Positions 22,814 through 35,438 of a DNA stretch of 64,000 nucleotides are shown one piece after another. Position numbers and translations under genes: made by a program. This DNA is from Calamus simplicifolius (lineage: Eukaryota; Streptophyta; Magnoliopsida; Arecales; Arecaceae), in assembly GCA_900491605.1 (NCBI GenBank), contig UESW01003834.1, forward strand, positions 677,671 to 741,670. The letters are read 5' to 3'. The notes under the pieces were generated by a model. That model was not told the DNA's origin. It did not search any database and saw only the letters and a list, made by a program, of their open reading frames with translations. The stretch's first letter is position 1, and each line of letters begins with the position of its first letter.

Positions 22814-25800
22814 TTACATCAGCGCTGACCTTTCTGCAAGCATTGCTGAACCTTCTTCAAACAGTTCTTCTACAATACCCACAGCAGACAACTTCCTTGC
22901 CAGGTTACTAGCAGAATCTTTTGACCTTTTCCTGAAAATGAGAGACTTGAGTTTGTTCATCTTTCTTGGTGGGGACGGAGGCGGTACTGAATGATCAGGA
23001 GGAACTATGTCAACAACGATGCAGGTTGTGTCATCTTTCAGCCCCCTTGTTCCCAGTGCTTCCTGAATATTCATCAGTAAAATGTGATGAGGATGCTTTA
23101 CCATACAATAAGCTGAATTACCCATATCTAAGCCAGCAAAAGCAATCAAGTCTGACACTGATGCATCAATAGAATTTCATAAAATATACTTTCTAGCCAG
23201 AATGGAAACACAGCTCGCAAATGTCACACATGAAAGGGACATTACATTGACATTATAAGTAATTAACCACCTTCACAACTTGTCTGGCAGCAAGCTCAGC
23301 AGGCAACCTACGGCAAGACTCCGCAGCCATCTCAGATGATAGGGCATCCCAAATGCCATCCGAAGCAATGATAAGTCTTCCCCCAGCATTTGGTAGCTGT
23401 TGTGCCAATAAAGATTATTAAGACACAAATGAATACTATAAGGATAGATGGAAGTAAATATCAATGTTATCAAACACTATCCCTTAGAAGAAATTGATAT
23501 GATAAATAAATAATACCTTCACTTGCTTGACATAAGGTACTGGAACAATAAATTCTCCAACATCCATGTCTCCAATAGACCTTGACAGGCATAAACCCCC
23601 TGGCCAACATCGGAGGGGACCTATCTGAAATGAAGGAATGAAATTGATGAACTTTATTCATTCAAAATCACATAAAATGAGCTAACATATTTTTGTTGCC
23701 CATCCTAGATTACTTATACCAATGAAAACCAACACAGGAAGCAATCCAACCTCAGTGCCACCAGCAATGCTAAGTCTTCCTACTTCACCTCCACTTGCAG
23801 TCACCCGTTCCCTCCTGCACATCACTTGCTCAGCAGAAAGGCGAAATATTTTAGATGAATAATGCAAAAAACAGAACACCTGGTACTCACTCTTCAGCAT
23901 TCTCTTCTAGCCTGTGATCCACGGTCAATAGAGAAACTACCCCGCCCTGATCATCTAAAATGCAACGTGAGTCTCCAACCGAAGCAACGGTGATGGTCCA
24001 TCCATCAATTATCACAAATGTGACAGTGGTACCAGAAGTTTGTCCTAGTAAATGCCATGCATCAATCATCCCCAGATTAGTTCACCCAAACATAGGCCAA
24101 ACCTTCATCAGAATAATATCATGAACAAGGGATAAAAAGTAGTATCATGCGTGCCTCTGCTCTGGAATTCTTTGTCAGTCTTGACAAACCCAGCAACTAG
24201 TGCGCGAGGCAAAGCTTGAAGCCACTCTTCCCGGCTAGTTCCACACGGTATTGCACTCAATACATGATTCAATAGGTTATCCCTTGAATATATTGCCGCA
24301 GCATTCCCATTATGGCCATCAAAGACCTGAAAAGAATTTGGCATAGTGATAAGTACATAAATACTAGCCATAAAAGTATTAATTTATAGACCAAATTATT
24401 GTTATTCTTTTAAATGTGATACTTTTATACTTTTATATAATATTTTCAGGAAAAGACCCTGCCAACTCGAATAACTCAATTTTAGGAGTCCAACGGTACA
24501 AACGGCACTCAAATCGGACTTGAAATGAGCTCAAAACGGAATTTTTAAGATTTAATCCAGAAATTGCATGAAATTTAAAGCAGTCGCAGACCAAGGAAAT
24601 CGTGCGATATTTTTAAGACTGCAGTTTGAACTTTGAAAGGAATAAACCTAATCTAAGGAAATAAGGCGAAGCAGTTAATGCGGATCACACATGCAGTCGA
24701 CGTGTCTTCATTGCTTATAAAAGAGCACCATCGAAGCCATTCCAGGAATCATCCAATGATCCTTTCACCCCCCTCATTCTCTCTGTTCCGTTCCACTCCC
24801 ATTTTTTCCACCTTCCTTTGCAACCCAAATCTTCCAATCCTTCAATCCATCATCCGTCGTCATCCGTTCTCCATCCACCAGCCATCCAATCCATCCATGA
24901 CCTCCACCAATCCGTTACTCTCCATCATCTCGAAAAGCAGAAAACTTCATGCAAATTATTTTTTAATTTTTTTATGTACTCCTTTCATTTTGAAATAAAA
25001 GTTATTTCTTTCATATTTATTCATGATATTTTATTATTTCATTTGAAGATAATAGCTTAGGCTCCAGGACAATTCGTGATCGAAGGATACAGGTTGTACT
25101 CTAGAGATAAGATCTCTGTCAGTAAAGATAAGCTTGAATCTTATCTATTCTTAAAAAGGGATGAATCATAATCTTCAGGTATGGACCATACTTTTATTAA
25201 AGATAGGTAATATCCAGGTTTTCTTCATGAAAAGAGAATAATAAGAAACAGATAAGATTTTTCGAGATTTCTTCCATTTAAATTAATTAGTAATCAGCAT
25301 TTTATTTTGCATTTAATAATCAATAGTTAAAACAATAGATTCATTACTTTTATCACTAATTGATGTGAGTCGAAATAATTACTTAAGGTCTCTATGGGTT
25401 CGACCCTTACTCCTGCTACTCTATGTAGTAATAGGAATTAAGGTAATTAAATCGGTGCGCTGCGATATGCATCAGATTTTTGGCGCCATTGCCGGGGACC
25501 TAAGCGGTTGTTTTGAAAAAAAAATACATATATATAATATCTGTTTTAATGCCTTTTAATTTCCTTAGATTGACTTAGATATTTTTTTAAAATCCAAAAT
25601 TTTTACACTAACATCTCATAATTTATTAGAAAATTAGAGATTTAATCATAAAAATTAAAAAAAATAAATTTAGTTCTAATTGTTTGCTAATTTCAGAGCT
25701 TAGATATATGTTTTGCTATATCATTTTCATAAAATATTTAAGGGCATAAACTGTTAATCAAGATAAGGTGGGGAGTTGATCACCCTTCCTTAGCCCATAA

Positions 25801-28800
25801 ACCATATCCTTTATTTTGCATTGACACAAGCTTCTAAATTTAAAATTAATTAACGTCAACCCTAGGAATTTGAGCTCAATGGGACAAAGAGGCCCTAGAG
25901 TTGGATCGGGTTCGGATTGGTTGATTGCTTTGGTGTCTAAGAAAAGTGGTTCAGGAACAAGAGCCCGAAGGAAGGTGGTTACTTAATTGGTTCCATTAGC
26001 TTACTTGACCAATCTAATTGGTGTCTAAGGCAAGCAACGGGAGGACCCCACCAACCTTACACTTACCTGGTCGAGCCAGTTAGTCAGTCTTGAGCTTGGA
26101 GTGCTCAAAGGCAACTTTGGAACAGTTAGGAGCTATCTAGATCTAGGTTAACCCTAGGATAGAGAGTCTAATTTCTATTAACTCGATTGCAAAATAACAA
26201 TTAAACCCTAATTAAATTCTTCTTTATTACTTTTTTAGCTTTAGGACACTCTTAGGACACTTCTCTATAAAACCCCCTCCCTTTTCCTTTCTTTTGTCAA
26301 TTTAAAATTATACAAAAAAGAGAGAGGACCTAATTGTTGTTTGCTTTAGAGTACATCATTAGGGTGTATGCTTGATCGCCGATCGTTACAATCCGATCTT
26401 GTACCCTTAGATTCTGAAATAGAAAGAACTTTTAGAGCAAACCGACTTAGAATTATGGACCCTAATAACGAAAATAATCCACCGCGCCAGTTGGAGGAGT
26501 ATTTCACTCCTTCAAAGTATTATACCTACTCTCCCTGCATTCAAGTACCTCCAGTGGAGGCCACTCAATATGAAATCAAGTCAAACGTGATTCAAATGTT
26601 ACCTTCATTTTATGGACTTACAAATGAGGATCCTTACAAATATCTAGATAAGTTTCTCGAGATTTGTTCGACTATCTGACGATGCTCTTAGACTTAAGTT
26701 GTTCCCATTTTCTCTTAAGAACAAAGCCAAATATTGGTTAAATTCTTTAGATACTGTAATAATTTCAACCTGGGACCATCTTTAGAGAGAGTTTCTTAAG
26801 AAATATTTTCCTATAGGAAAAACTAATCAAATTAGAAAAGTTATAACAAGTTTTTTCCAGACAGATGGAGAGATGTTTCACGAGACATAAAAGAGATTAA
26901 AAGAATTGATTAGAAAATGTCTGCATCATGCCATACCCAAATGGCAACTGGTCCAGTGCTTTTATGATAGTTTGTCAGAAAAGCACAGGTAAATGATTGA
27001 TGCTTCATGTGGTGGGACATTTATGTTGAAGAATGAACATGAAGCTTGGCAACTTTTTAAGACACTGAGTGAGAATTCATTATATCACATGTTAGCTGCT
27101 CATAGAGACCCTCCCATAGGACCTAAAAGAGGTGGAATATATGAAATATGTCAATCTATAGATATCTATACTAAGGTAGATGAATTGTCCCAGAAATATG
27201 ACCGAATTTTAAAAGTTTGAAACACCTCTTCCTCATCTACTTAATTACATGAGGTTTGTATAATCTGTTCGAGTCCGACCCATCCTACAGGCGACTGTCT
27301 AGCTGCATACCAATTTTCTGAGCTTGTTCAGGAGCAAACCCACCAAGCCCAAACCCGAATGGCTCCTAGACTAGAAAATGGTCCATATTCAAATACTTAC
27401 AATTCTGGCTGGCAAAATCATCCAAATTTTTTATGGAAACCATAACATGTCATCAACCCAACATCGACCCAGTTCAGAAGCATGTCGTATTCCAAATATC
27501 CAAGTGCTTCTCAACCTCCACTGAATAATCATGATCCTACTTTTGAAGAAAGGGTGTTACAAGCACTGAAGGGCAAATTCCTTTACTCCCACACACAATC
27601 CATATCCAAGCTAGAAACCCAGATAGGTCAGCTAGTAATAGCTTTCAGTAGGAGAAAGGAAGGTAAACTATCTAGATATCCTATTAGTAATCCAAAAGGG
27701 CAATACATGGCTGAGAGCTCCACTGGTCCAGAAATTTCTTTTAAACATGCCAAATCTGTCATAACCCTTAGAAGCGGGAAAACATTAAATCAGCTCGAAG
27801 TGACTCAACAAGAAGAGCAACTCATGTCGGCTAAGCCAGAAAGAAAGAATATTGAGGAAAAAAAGAACCAATTAACCCAGCACCCACACTTAAGGCTCCA
27901 TTCCTAAGTGCTTTAGAATCCCCTCTATCTCTTGACAAGAAGGGTATCAAGATGAATGGAATGTTAGAATTGTTCAAACAAGTTCAAATTAATTTACACC
28001 TTCTTGAGAAAATTAAGCAAGTCCTTGCTATGCCAAATTTCTGAAAGATTTATGCACTCAAAAACAAAAATCTAAGGCACATATACCGAAAAAAGTCCAC
28101 CTAACTAAGCAGGCCAGTTCAATCTTTCAACAAGTTACTCCACCCAAACTTAAGGATCTTGGAAACCCAATTATATCATATATCATAAGAAACCTTACGA
28201 TTAAGAAAGCATTGCTAGATTTAGGTGCAAGTGTTAATCTTCTCCCGAGTTCAGTGTATGACTTATTTGGATTTGGAGAATTGAAACCAACGATGGTAAC
28301 CCTACAATTAGCAGACCGATCAATTAAAGTACCCCGCAGAATACTGGAGGATGTGTTGGTTAAAGTGGATGAATTTTATTTTTTAGTAGACTTTCTAGTT
28401 CTAGATATGGAATCTGGTTGCAACCCTTTTAAATACCAATCATTCTAGGTAGACCCTTTCTAGCAACTGCTAATGCTTGTATAAACTGTAGAACCGAGGT
28501 CATGAATATCTTTCGAAAATAAGAAGTTGAGATTGAATATTTTTAATGCATCTCAAGGACTACCTCTGTACGACCATAATGAGATCAACATGCTAGAAAA
28601 AGTTATATAAGATAAGACCCCTGCTTTATTCGACTCAGATCCTTTACAAGCATGTCTGACGCATTTTGGAGTGGATGATTTTGATATCGATGAATATACT
28701 AAAGAGATAAATGCAATTTTAGAGCCATCCAAGTTTAGCACCATTCTCCCCTAGACTGTGAAATATGATCAATTATCTACACACTCTAGTACACTGATGG

Positions 28801-31800
28801 TACCCTTCCTAGAAGCACCACCTTTCCAAGAGTTAAAGCCTCTTCCTACTACACTGAAATATTCATTTCTTGGACCCAATGATACCCTTCCAGTAATCAT
28901 TGCATCTGATTTAACCATTGATCAGGAAGACTAGCTTTTAGGAGTACTCAAAGAATATAAGAAAGCAATTGGATGGTCAATTGTCGATATGAAAGGAATT
29001 GATCCCTCCATATGCATGCATCATATTCAATGCGAGGAAAATGCCAAACCTTATAGGGACATGCAGAGGAGACTTAATCTTAATATGAAGGAGATTGTGA
29101 AGAAAGAGTTAGTAAAATGGTTAGACGCAGGGATTATCTACCCATTTTTTGATAGCAAATGGGTTAGTCCCACCTAAGTTGTATCTAAAAAATCAGAAAT
29201 TACTGTGGTGAAGAATGAAGAGAATTGCTTTCAACTCGTACCACAACTGGTTGGCGAGTTTGCATAGACTATAGGAAACTAAATAACGTTACTAGGAAGG
29301 ATCATTTCCCGCCGCCTTTTATCGATTAAATCCTAGAACGATTAGCTGGTCAGTAATTCTTTTGCTTTCTGGATGGTTATTTAGGATATAATCAAATACC
29401 AGTCTTTCCTAATGATCAAAAGAAAACCACTTTCACTTGTCCCTATGGAACATTTGCTTTCAAACGCATGCCATTTGGACTTTGTAATGCACCGGCTACA
29501 TTTCAGTGATGCATATTAGCAATTTTCTTAGACATGGTAGATAAATTTTTGGAGGCATTCATGGATGACTTTTCAGCATTCGGGACAACTTTTGAGGATT
29601 GCCTTAATAACCTGGCTCAAGTATTGAAATGATGTAAACAAACAAATTTGGTGTTAAGTTGAGAAAAGAGCCATTTCATGGTTCGAAAGGGAATTGTTTT
29701 AGGCCACATTGTTTCTGAGAAGGGGATTGAGGTAGATAAGGCCAAAGTGGAAGTCATCTCAAAACTCTCACCTTCAACTTTGGTCAAACAAATACGTTCC
29801 TTTCTCAATCACGTTGGGTTTTATAGGACATTCATTAAAGACTTCAGTAAAATTTCTAGACCCTTTGTGCAAATTGTTTGCCAAGGAAACCCCTTTTGTT
29901 TTTTATGATAATTGTTTGAAATCCTTCCATACTCTTCGTGCAGCTTTGACCACAGCACCAATTATTAAGCCCCCTGATTGGTCCTTTCCCTTTGAGATCA
30001 TGTGTGATGCATCAGATTTTGCAATTGGTACAGTGTTAGGACAAAGAATCAACAAGGAGCCACATGTGATTTATTACGTTAGCAAAACCCTTTCAGATAC
30101 TCAACTGAACTATACTACTACTGAAAAAAAGTTATTAGCTATTGTGTTCGCCCTAGAAAAATTTCGATCATATCTTTTAGGGTCTAAAGTTCTGGTCTAC
30201 TTTGATCACACGGCTCTTAAATACCTCTTATCAAAGAAAGATATTAAACCACAATTGATCAGATGGATTTTGCTTCTATAAGAATTTGACTTAGAGATCC
30301 ATGACAAGAAGGGTTCTGAAAATGTGGTAGCTGACCACATCTCCAGAATTTCAGTTAAACACATATTAAGCACAGATGAGATCAGGAAGAAATTTTCTCT
30401 GGTCTTCCCTGGTTTGCCAATATTGTCAATTACTTTGCAACAGAACAAATTCCTTTCCATTAGTCTAAACAAGAAAAGGACAGATTTTTTTTCATAAATA
30501 TTATTTTTGAGAAGAACTCGAACTGTTTAAGCATTGTCCTGACCAAGTAATTAGATGTTGTGTCCCTGAGTGTGAGTTCAAAAGTATACTTACTTTCTGC
30601 AACACCCTTGCTTGTGGAGGACACTTTAGTAGAAAGAAAACTGCAACAAAAGTGCTGCATAATGGGTTTATTGGCCAATACTTTTCAAGGATGCACATGA
30701 GCTTGGCTGAAACTGTCTGTGGCACCAACAAACTGAAAATATTTCTAAGAAGGATATGATGCCGCTAACCCCCATATTAGTAGTCAAAATCTTTGATGTT
30801 TGGAGGATCAATTTCATGGGACCTTTTCCTGTTTTATTTGGATATAAATACATATTGATTGCAGTAGATTATGTGTCAAAATGGGTTGAGGCCATAGTAA
30901 CCCAAATTAATGATCACAAGGTCGTAATCAAATTCATTTAACATAATATCTTTAGTCGGTTTGGATGCTCAAGAGCTATCATTAGTAATGGGGGTACACA
31001 CTTTACCAATAGGCACTTTGAAAACTTAATGAAGAAATACGGGATAACACATAAAGCTGTCACACCATATCATCCCCAGACTAGTGGCCAAGTAAAGATC
31101 TCTAACATGGAGATCATACAGATTTTAAAGAAGTCGGTAAGGCCCGATAGAAAACATTGATCAATACGTTTAGATGATGTACTATGGGCTTATCGTACTG
31201 CATTTAAAATTCCCATAGGAATGTGTCCTTATCGGCTCGTTTCAAAAAGCTTATCATTTGCCAGTAAAATTGGAACATCTTGCATTTTGAGCTATTAGAT
31301 AGTTTAACTTTGATATGAAAAACACAGGTTTCAATAGAAGACTCCAGTTGAATGAGTTAGAAGAGCTACGCAATGAAGCGTACGAAAGTGCTAAAATTTA
31401 TAAGACTCGAACTAAAGCATACCACAATAAATATATTTCGAGAAAAACCTTCGAACCTAATCAGAAAGTTTAGCTCTTTAACTCAAGAGTAAGACTTTTT
31501 CATGAAAAACTTTGCTCCCGCTAGGACGAACCCAAGTATTTTCCCATGGGGCGATAGAACTCAAAGATCCTAAGCAACGGAATACTTTTAAGGTGAACGG
31601 TCAATGATTGAAGCCTTATATAGATGGAATTAATGATGAGAAGTTAGTTGAATCTGTTGACCTTTTGGATCCAGCATCACCATGATTCTAAGCACAGTTT
31701 GGTTGAAGACTTTAAGCTTAGCGCTCCTGGGAAGCAACCCAGTTTATGCATTTATTCTTAGTTTTTTTTTTAGAAAACCCAAAAAGGACAATAAAGTTGG

Positions 31801-34699
31801 GGGAGAGCATCGCCTGATGGAGTCATGCAAAGCACACTTAAAGAATGAGAACATTCACCAAGAAATAATAAGTACATTAAACTCAGGTGGTATCCTTCCT
31901 TGCAATTTTTTTTATGATAATAGAAAACTAAGTTTGGCAGGAAGAAGAATAATCTAAGTTCTCGAGTATGACTAAAATTAATTAGTGTGATGTACCAGAT
32001 TTTGTCCTGATTTGAAGTTAATCGAGCATTCTAATTGATGAATGATTAATGGCTCAGATGATTTTAGAGATATCGAGGAGCAAATTATTAAGAAAACCCA
32101 GTAAAAGATAGGGTGTAGGCCAAAAAAATTAGAGTAATTTCAGACCCTTTTGACCATTGATCTTGATAAGAAATCTACTTGATGAGGGTATAGGTAGAAA
32201 TGTCAAAGAATATATCAAATTCTCCTTAAAGTTTAAAATTAATAAATTAGGTTCTTAGCATCTTTTACTGAGTAATCAGACCCTATCACCTAAGCAAGTG
32301 ATATTATTCGCATAAAAAGGTAAGAATATGAAGAAATCCAAATAGAGTTAGTCTTAACATGAAGACTTTTTGACTCGAGTCAGTAAGCCCAAGGGGGTTT
32401 TACACCTAATGCCCTAAAGCCAACTGGTTTGGGAGTCATTGGCCTAAAGCTCGCTACAAGGGTCACCTAGAAAGCAAGGGGTTAGAACATTGCACTGACT
32501 TAAAAAAAAAAAAAAAAAAAGGAGGACTAAATTGCAAGAAGACACTACACCCAACCCAAATTAAGTTAGAGTACTTAAAGAGTGAGGTGAAAAGTTGGTA
32601 AAGGAAGAACTCTATAAATTTCTATGGAATTCACTCCATCACTAAATAGGTGAACTTGATAATCTTATGAAGTACCTCTTTTATGGTCTAGCCAGGTATC
32701 TACTGATCTTAGAACAATAAGATAACTATCACTTCTTTCGATTTGGTACATATTACTAAATTTTCTAGTTTACTCGAGGACGAGTAAGATTTAAGTTGGG
32801 GGAGTGATAAGTACATAAATACTAGCCATAAAAGTATTAATTTATAGACCAAATTATTGTTATTCTTTTAAATTTGATAATTTTATACTTTTATATAATA
32901 TTTTCAGGAAAAGACCCTGCCAACTCGAAGAACTCGGTTTTAGGAATCCAATGGTACAAATGGCACTCAAATCAAAATTAAAATGAGCTCAAAACAAAAT
33001 TTTTAAGATTTAACCCAGGAATTGCATGGAATTTAAAGCAGCCACGGACCAGAGAAAATCGTGCGATATTTTAAGGTTACGGTTTGAATTTTGAAAGGAA
33101 CAAACCTGATCTGAGAAGATAAGGCAAAGCAGTTAACGAGGATCACACACGCAGTCGACGCGTCTTCATTGCTTATAAAAAAGCACCATCGGAGCCACTC
33201 CAGGAATCATCCAATGATCCTTTCACCCCTACTCCTTTTCTCTGTTCTGCCGCACTCCTATTTTTTTTTTTGCCTTCCTCCATAACCCAAATCTTCCAAT
33301 CCTTCAATCCATCATCCATCTTCATCCGTTTTCCATCTGCCAGCCATCCAATCCGTCCACGGCCTCTACCAATATGTCGCTCTCCATTATCTCGGGAAGC
33401 AAAAAACTTTATGCAAATTATTTTTTATATTTTTTTATGTATTCCTTTCATTTTGAAATAAAAGTTATTTCTTTCATGCTTATTCATGATATTTTATTAT
33501 TCCATTTGAAGATGCTAGCTTAGGCTTTGAAATAATTCGTGATGGAAGGATACGGGTTGTACTCAAGAGGTAAGATCTATGTCAGTAAAGATAAACTTGG
33601 ATCTTATCTATTCTTAAAAGAGGAACAGACCATGATCTTCGAGTATGGACCATACTCTTATTAAAGATAGGTAATATCCAGGTTCTTTTCATGAAGAGAA
33701 TAATAAGAAACAAATAAGATTTTTTTGAGATTTCTTTTCATTTGAATTAATTAGTAATCAATATTTTATTTTGCATTTGATAATCATTAGTTAAAGCAAT
33801 AGATTCATTACTTTTATCACTAATTGATATGAGTCAAAATAACTATTTAAGTTATGGGTTCGACCTTACTCCTCCTGCTACTCTGTATAATAATAGAAAT
33901 TAAGGTAATTAAATTGGTGTGCTGCGACATGCATCACATAGCTCACCAAATAATCCTTCTTATCACAAACTGCATAACATTAATTGCAACAAAAATTAAT
34001 AGATTTGGATTCAAGGATCATAAAGATCATATTTCCTAGAAGCATAGAGAATATTACAAATTAACTCTTTTTTTTAAAAAAAAGAGATAAATCTCCGTGA
34101 CTCCCTGATCAGGCTGCTAAGACCAACTATCCAAGAAATCAATCTTCATGAAGTCAGTTAAAATTTTCACTAATTAATGCAAAAGTAGCTCCTTTCTTTG
34201 ACAAATGTCACTGAATAAGTTGATAAAGAGAGCAGTCAAATTCATAAAGCAAGCAACTGAAGATAAGTCATCAAAATCTCAATTCCAGCAGAAAGCAATC
34301 ATTAATTAAGAACTTGAAAAGATCAAAACCACGGACAAATTCACTTCGCAATCTTGCCATAACGATGAACAAGAGCAGATCAATTGTTAAAAGCAAGCGA
34401 ATGCGAGAGAGGGACAAAATGCTCACGGCGAAGACGGAGAAGGTGGAAGAAGGGTCTCCGGGGACGCGGTGGCAGCCGAGCTTTATAAGGAAGTAGTCCT
34501 CCCCCTTCTTGGACTGCGCAGCGCAACCATACCGGATGCACGGCTTCTCCATCTTCTCGCTCTTCAGCTCCCGGCTTGTCAGCGCCGCCAGCGGCACCAG
34601 ATTGTTCTGATGGTGGCGCCGCCTCCCGTCCGCCGCTGCTACCGCCGCCGTAAACGGTCCGGCCGTCTCTTCCGCCAGTCTCTCCCCTCCCTTAGGCAT
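22814..34699 (-). CDS. Protein phosphatase 2C (PPM family), seven exons
   Basis: Metal-dependent Ser/Thr phosphatase. Exons by splice signals and phase, all in register: 34427-34699, 24155-24326, 23891-24044, 23751-23814, 23517-23624, 23271-23396, 22814-23062, giving 381 residues. PP2C motifs in order: GEDYF (66-70), VFDGHNG (92-98, metal-binding Asp), TSGTT, GDSR (172-175), VDHR (190-193), SRSIGD (235-240), SDGIWD (269-274, metal-binding Asp), KDDTTC (308-313). The C-terminus is basic (KSLIFRKRSKD). It resembles the plant group of Arabidopsis At1g47380/At1g09160, from memory of the family. No signal peptide or membrane segment. Intron 2 uses a GC donor (24154-24153); other donors are GT. Intron 1 (24327-34426, 10.1 kb) holds a whole Athila-like element; without it the intron would be about 505 bases. 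No frameshift or stop in the exons, so likely functional if spliced. Confidence 0.92.
24347..25474 (+). repeat. 5' LTR of the Athila-like element
   Basis: 1128 bases, TG...CA ends. A TATA-like GCTTATAAAAGAGCACC at about 24713 is a plausible retroelement promoter; the 3' LTR has the matching site at about 33171. Because the element is antisense to PP2C, the start of this LTR lies next to the splice acceptor of PP2C exon 2. Confidence 0.93.
25481..25498 (+). other. Primer-binding site (Asp-tRNA type)
   Basis: TGGCGCCATTGCCGGGGA, six bases after the 5' LTR, complements the 3' end of plant Asp-tRNA with one mismatch, as usual for Athila/Tat elements. Confidence 0.85.
26368..27907 (+). pseudogene. 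gag of the Athila-like element (broken)
   Basis: Fragments in shifted frames match an Athila-type capsid: an opening part with PSFYGLTNEDPYKYLDKFLE (within 26368-26679), then after a frame change the capsid continuation (FPFSLKNKAKYWLNSL-like reading near 26700), MIDASCGGTFMLKNEHEAWQ (26993 onward) and a tail (27482-27907). Stops and indels separate them. Confidence 0.8.
28206..28448 (+). pseudogene. Retroelement aspartic protease fragment
   Basis: LDLGASVNLLPSSVYDLFGF matches the gypsy protease active-site region, with LGA in place of the usual TGA/SGA form (as is common in Athila), then TLQLADRSIKVPRRILEDVL. The frame ends at a stop at about 28448. Confidence 0.78.
28940..30290 (+). pseudogene. 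Reverse transcriptase and RNase H of the Athila-like element (broken)
   Basis: RT opening: GIDPSICMHHIQCEENAKP (28989-29177). The catalytic motif appears as FMDDF near 29560, in a different frame from what precedes it. The connection and RNase H parts follow (29678-30281), with FEIMCDASDFAIGTVLGQRI and TTTEKKLLAIVFALEKFRSY. At least four frame changes or stops interrupt the region. Confidence 0.85.
30620..31480 (+). pseudogene. Integrase fragment of the Athila-like element
   Basis: The core is recognisable as DVWRINFMGPFPVLFGYKYI and VDYVSKWVEAI (30756-30941), then in another frame a reading like NGGTHFTNRHFENLMKKYGI and TPYHPQTSGQ near 30990-31090. The usual start of the integrase domain (zinc-finger part) is badly decayed. 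Confidence 0.75.
32791..32804 (+). other. Polypurine tract before the 3' LTR
   Basis: TTAAGTTGGGGGAG lies directly against the first TG of the 3' LTR, the normal place for plus-strand priming. A second near-identical block (AAAGTTGGGGGAGAGC) occurs at about 31793, 1 kb upstream, just after the integrase region. Confidence 0.8.
32805..33936 (+). repeat. 3' LTR of the Athila-like element
   Basis: 1132 bases, collinear with 24347-25474 with scattered substitutions and small indels, the same TG...CA ends, followed by the CATAG target duplication (33937-33941). Confidence 0.93.
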
Positions 34700-35307
34700 T
34701 CACGCCCTCCGATCTCCCATCCCCGAGGCCCCAGGCCTCATATCTTGTGCGAGGATGAGACTCTGTGCCGTAGCGAAGAAGAGATGGTGATAGATCAACG
34801 CGGAAACGCGGCGAGCTGCTGACCGGGAGGTGAACTGTATTATGCCCGCCCGATCTTCTACAAATCGCGCGCCCCATTCGCCATTAGAGAAATGGGCAGA
34901 ATGGAGAAAACAAATATAAAAACCATCCTCTTTTTCCATTATAGTTAATAAGAGTCTTAAGACCCTAGCAGATGCTATAAGAGAGAAGAAAGAGGAATGT
35001 ATAAAACTATACATCCATGATCCATGTGTGTGCGCGTGTATATATATATTAAAATAATAATAATATCAAAGATTTTTTAAAATATAATTAATTTTATAAT
35101 TAAAAAATAAATTATTTAATTTTATAGTTTAATTTATATTTAGATTTTATATTTAAATTATTTTTAGTAATAAAACTTTTAAGTTAACTAAACAAAATAT
35201 AGAAAGCTATCCGATGAAAGAAGAAAAAGAAGAAGAAAAAAATCAATCAAAGAGAAGCAACAATGGTAGCAAAAATAAAATAAAGTTAATACGCTCTTTC
35301 CTTTTAT
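34700..35307. promoter_or_regulatory. Presumed PP2C promoter and 5' UTR region
   Basis: Sequence upstream of the minus-strand PP2C start codon. It is GC-rich to about 34880 and then AT-rich, with a GT/TA microsatellite at 35025-35050. No TATA box or operator could be assigned with confidence. Confidence 0.3.
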
Positions 35308-35321
35308 GTTATTATCTTTTT

Positions 35322-35424
35322 TTTTTTAAAAAAAAAACGAGCGATCACACCAGTCTAACGCGAGTCAGCCCGGATATATCAGAAAATAAAAGTTGTTTAA
35401 GTACAATGGGGCAGGAGTCCCCCA
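35322..35424 (-). mobile_element. About 100-base L1-type LINE tail with target duplication
   Basis: Poly(T)/poly(A) then CGAGCGATCACACCAGTCTA and GCGAGTCAGCCCGG is the reverse complement of the common LINE tail. The 14-base GTTATTATCTTTTT occurs at 35308-35321 and 35425-35438 as a target duplication. This is an extreme 5' truncation. Confidence 0.78.
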
Positions 35425-35438
35425 GTTATTATCTTTTT

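Larger units (their letters stand above)
24347..33936 (+). mobile_element. Ty3/gypsy retrotransposon, Athila-like, full length but decayed
   Basis: The 9590-base element lies antisense in PP2C intron 1. Both LTRs begin TGATAAGTAC and end ATGCATCA, and an exact 5-base target duplication, CATAG, flanks it (24342-24346 and 33937-33941). Internal order: primer-binding site, long leader, gag, protease, reverse transcriptase/RNase H, integrase, non-coding tail, polypurine tract. All coding parts have multiple stops and frameshifts, so it cannot move by itself. The LTRs differ at many positions, so the insertion is not recent. Gag wording (GLTNEDPYKYLDKFLEICST) and the Asp-tRNA-type primer site suggest the Athila lineage. 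No envelope-like frame is recognisable after integrase. Confidence 0.93.
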
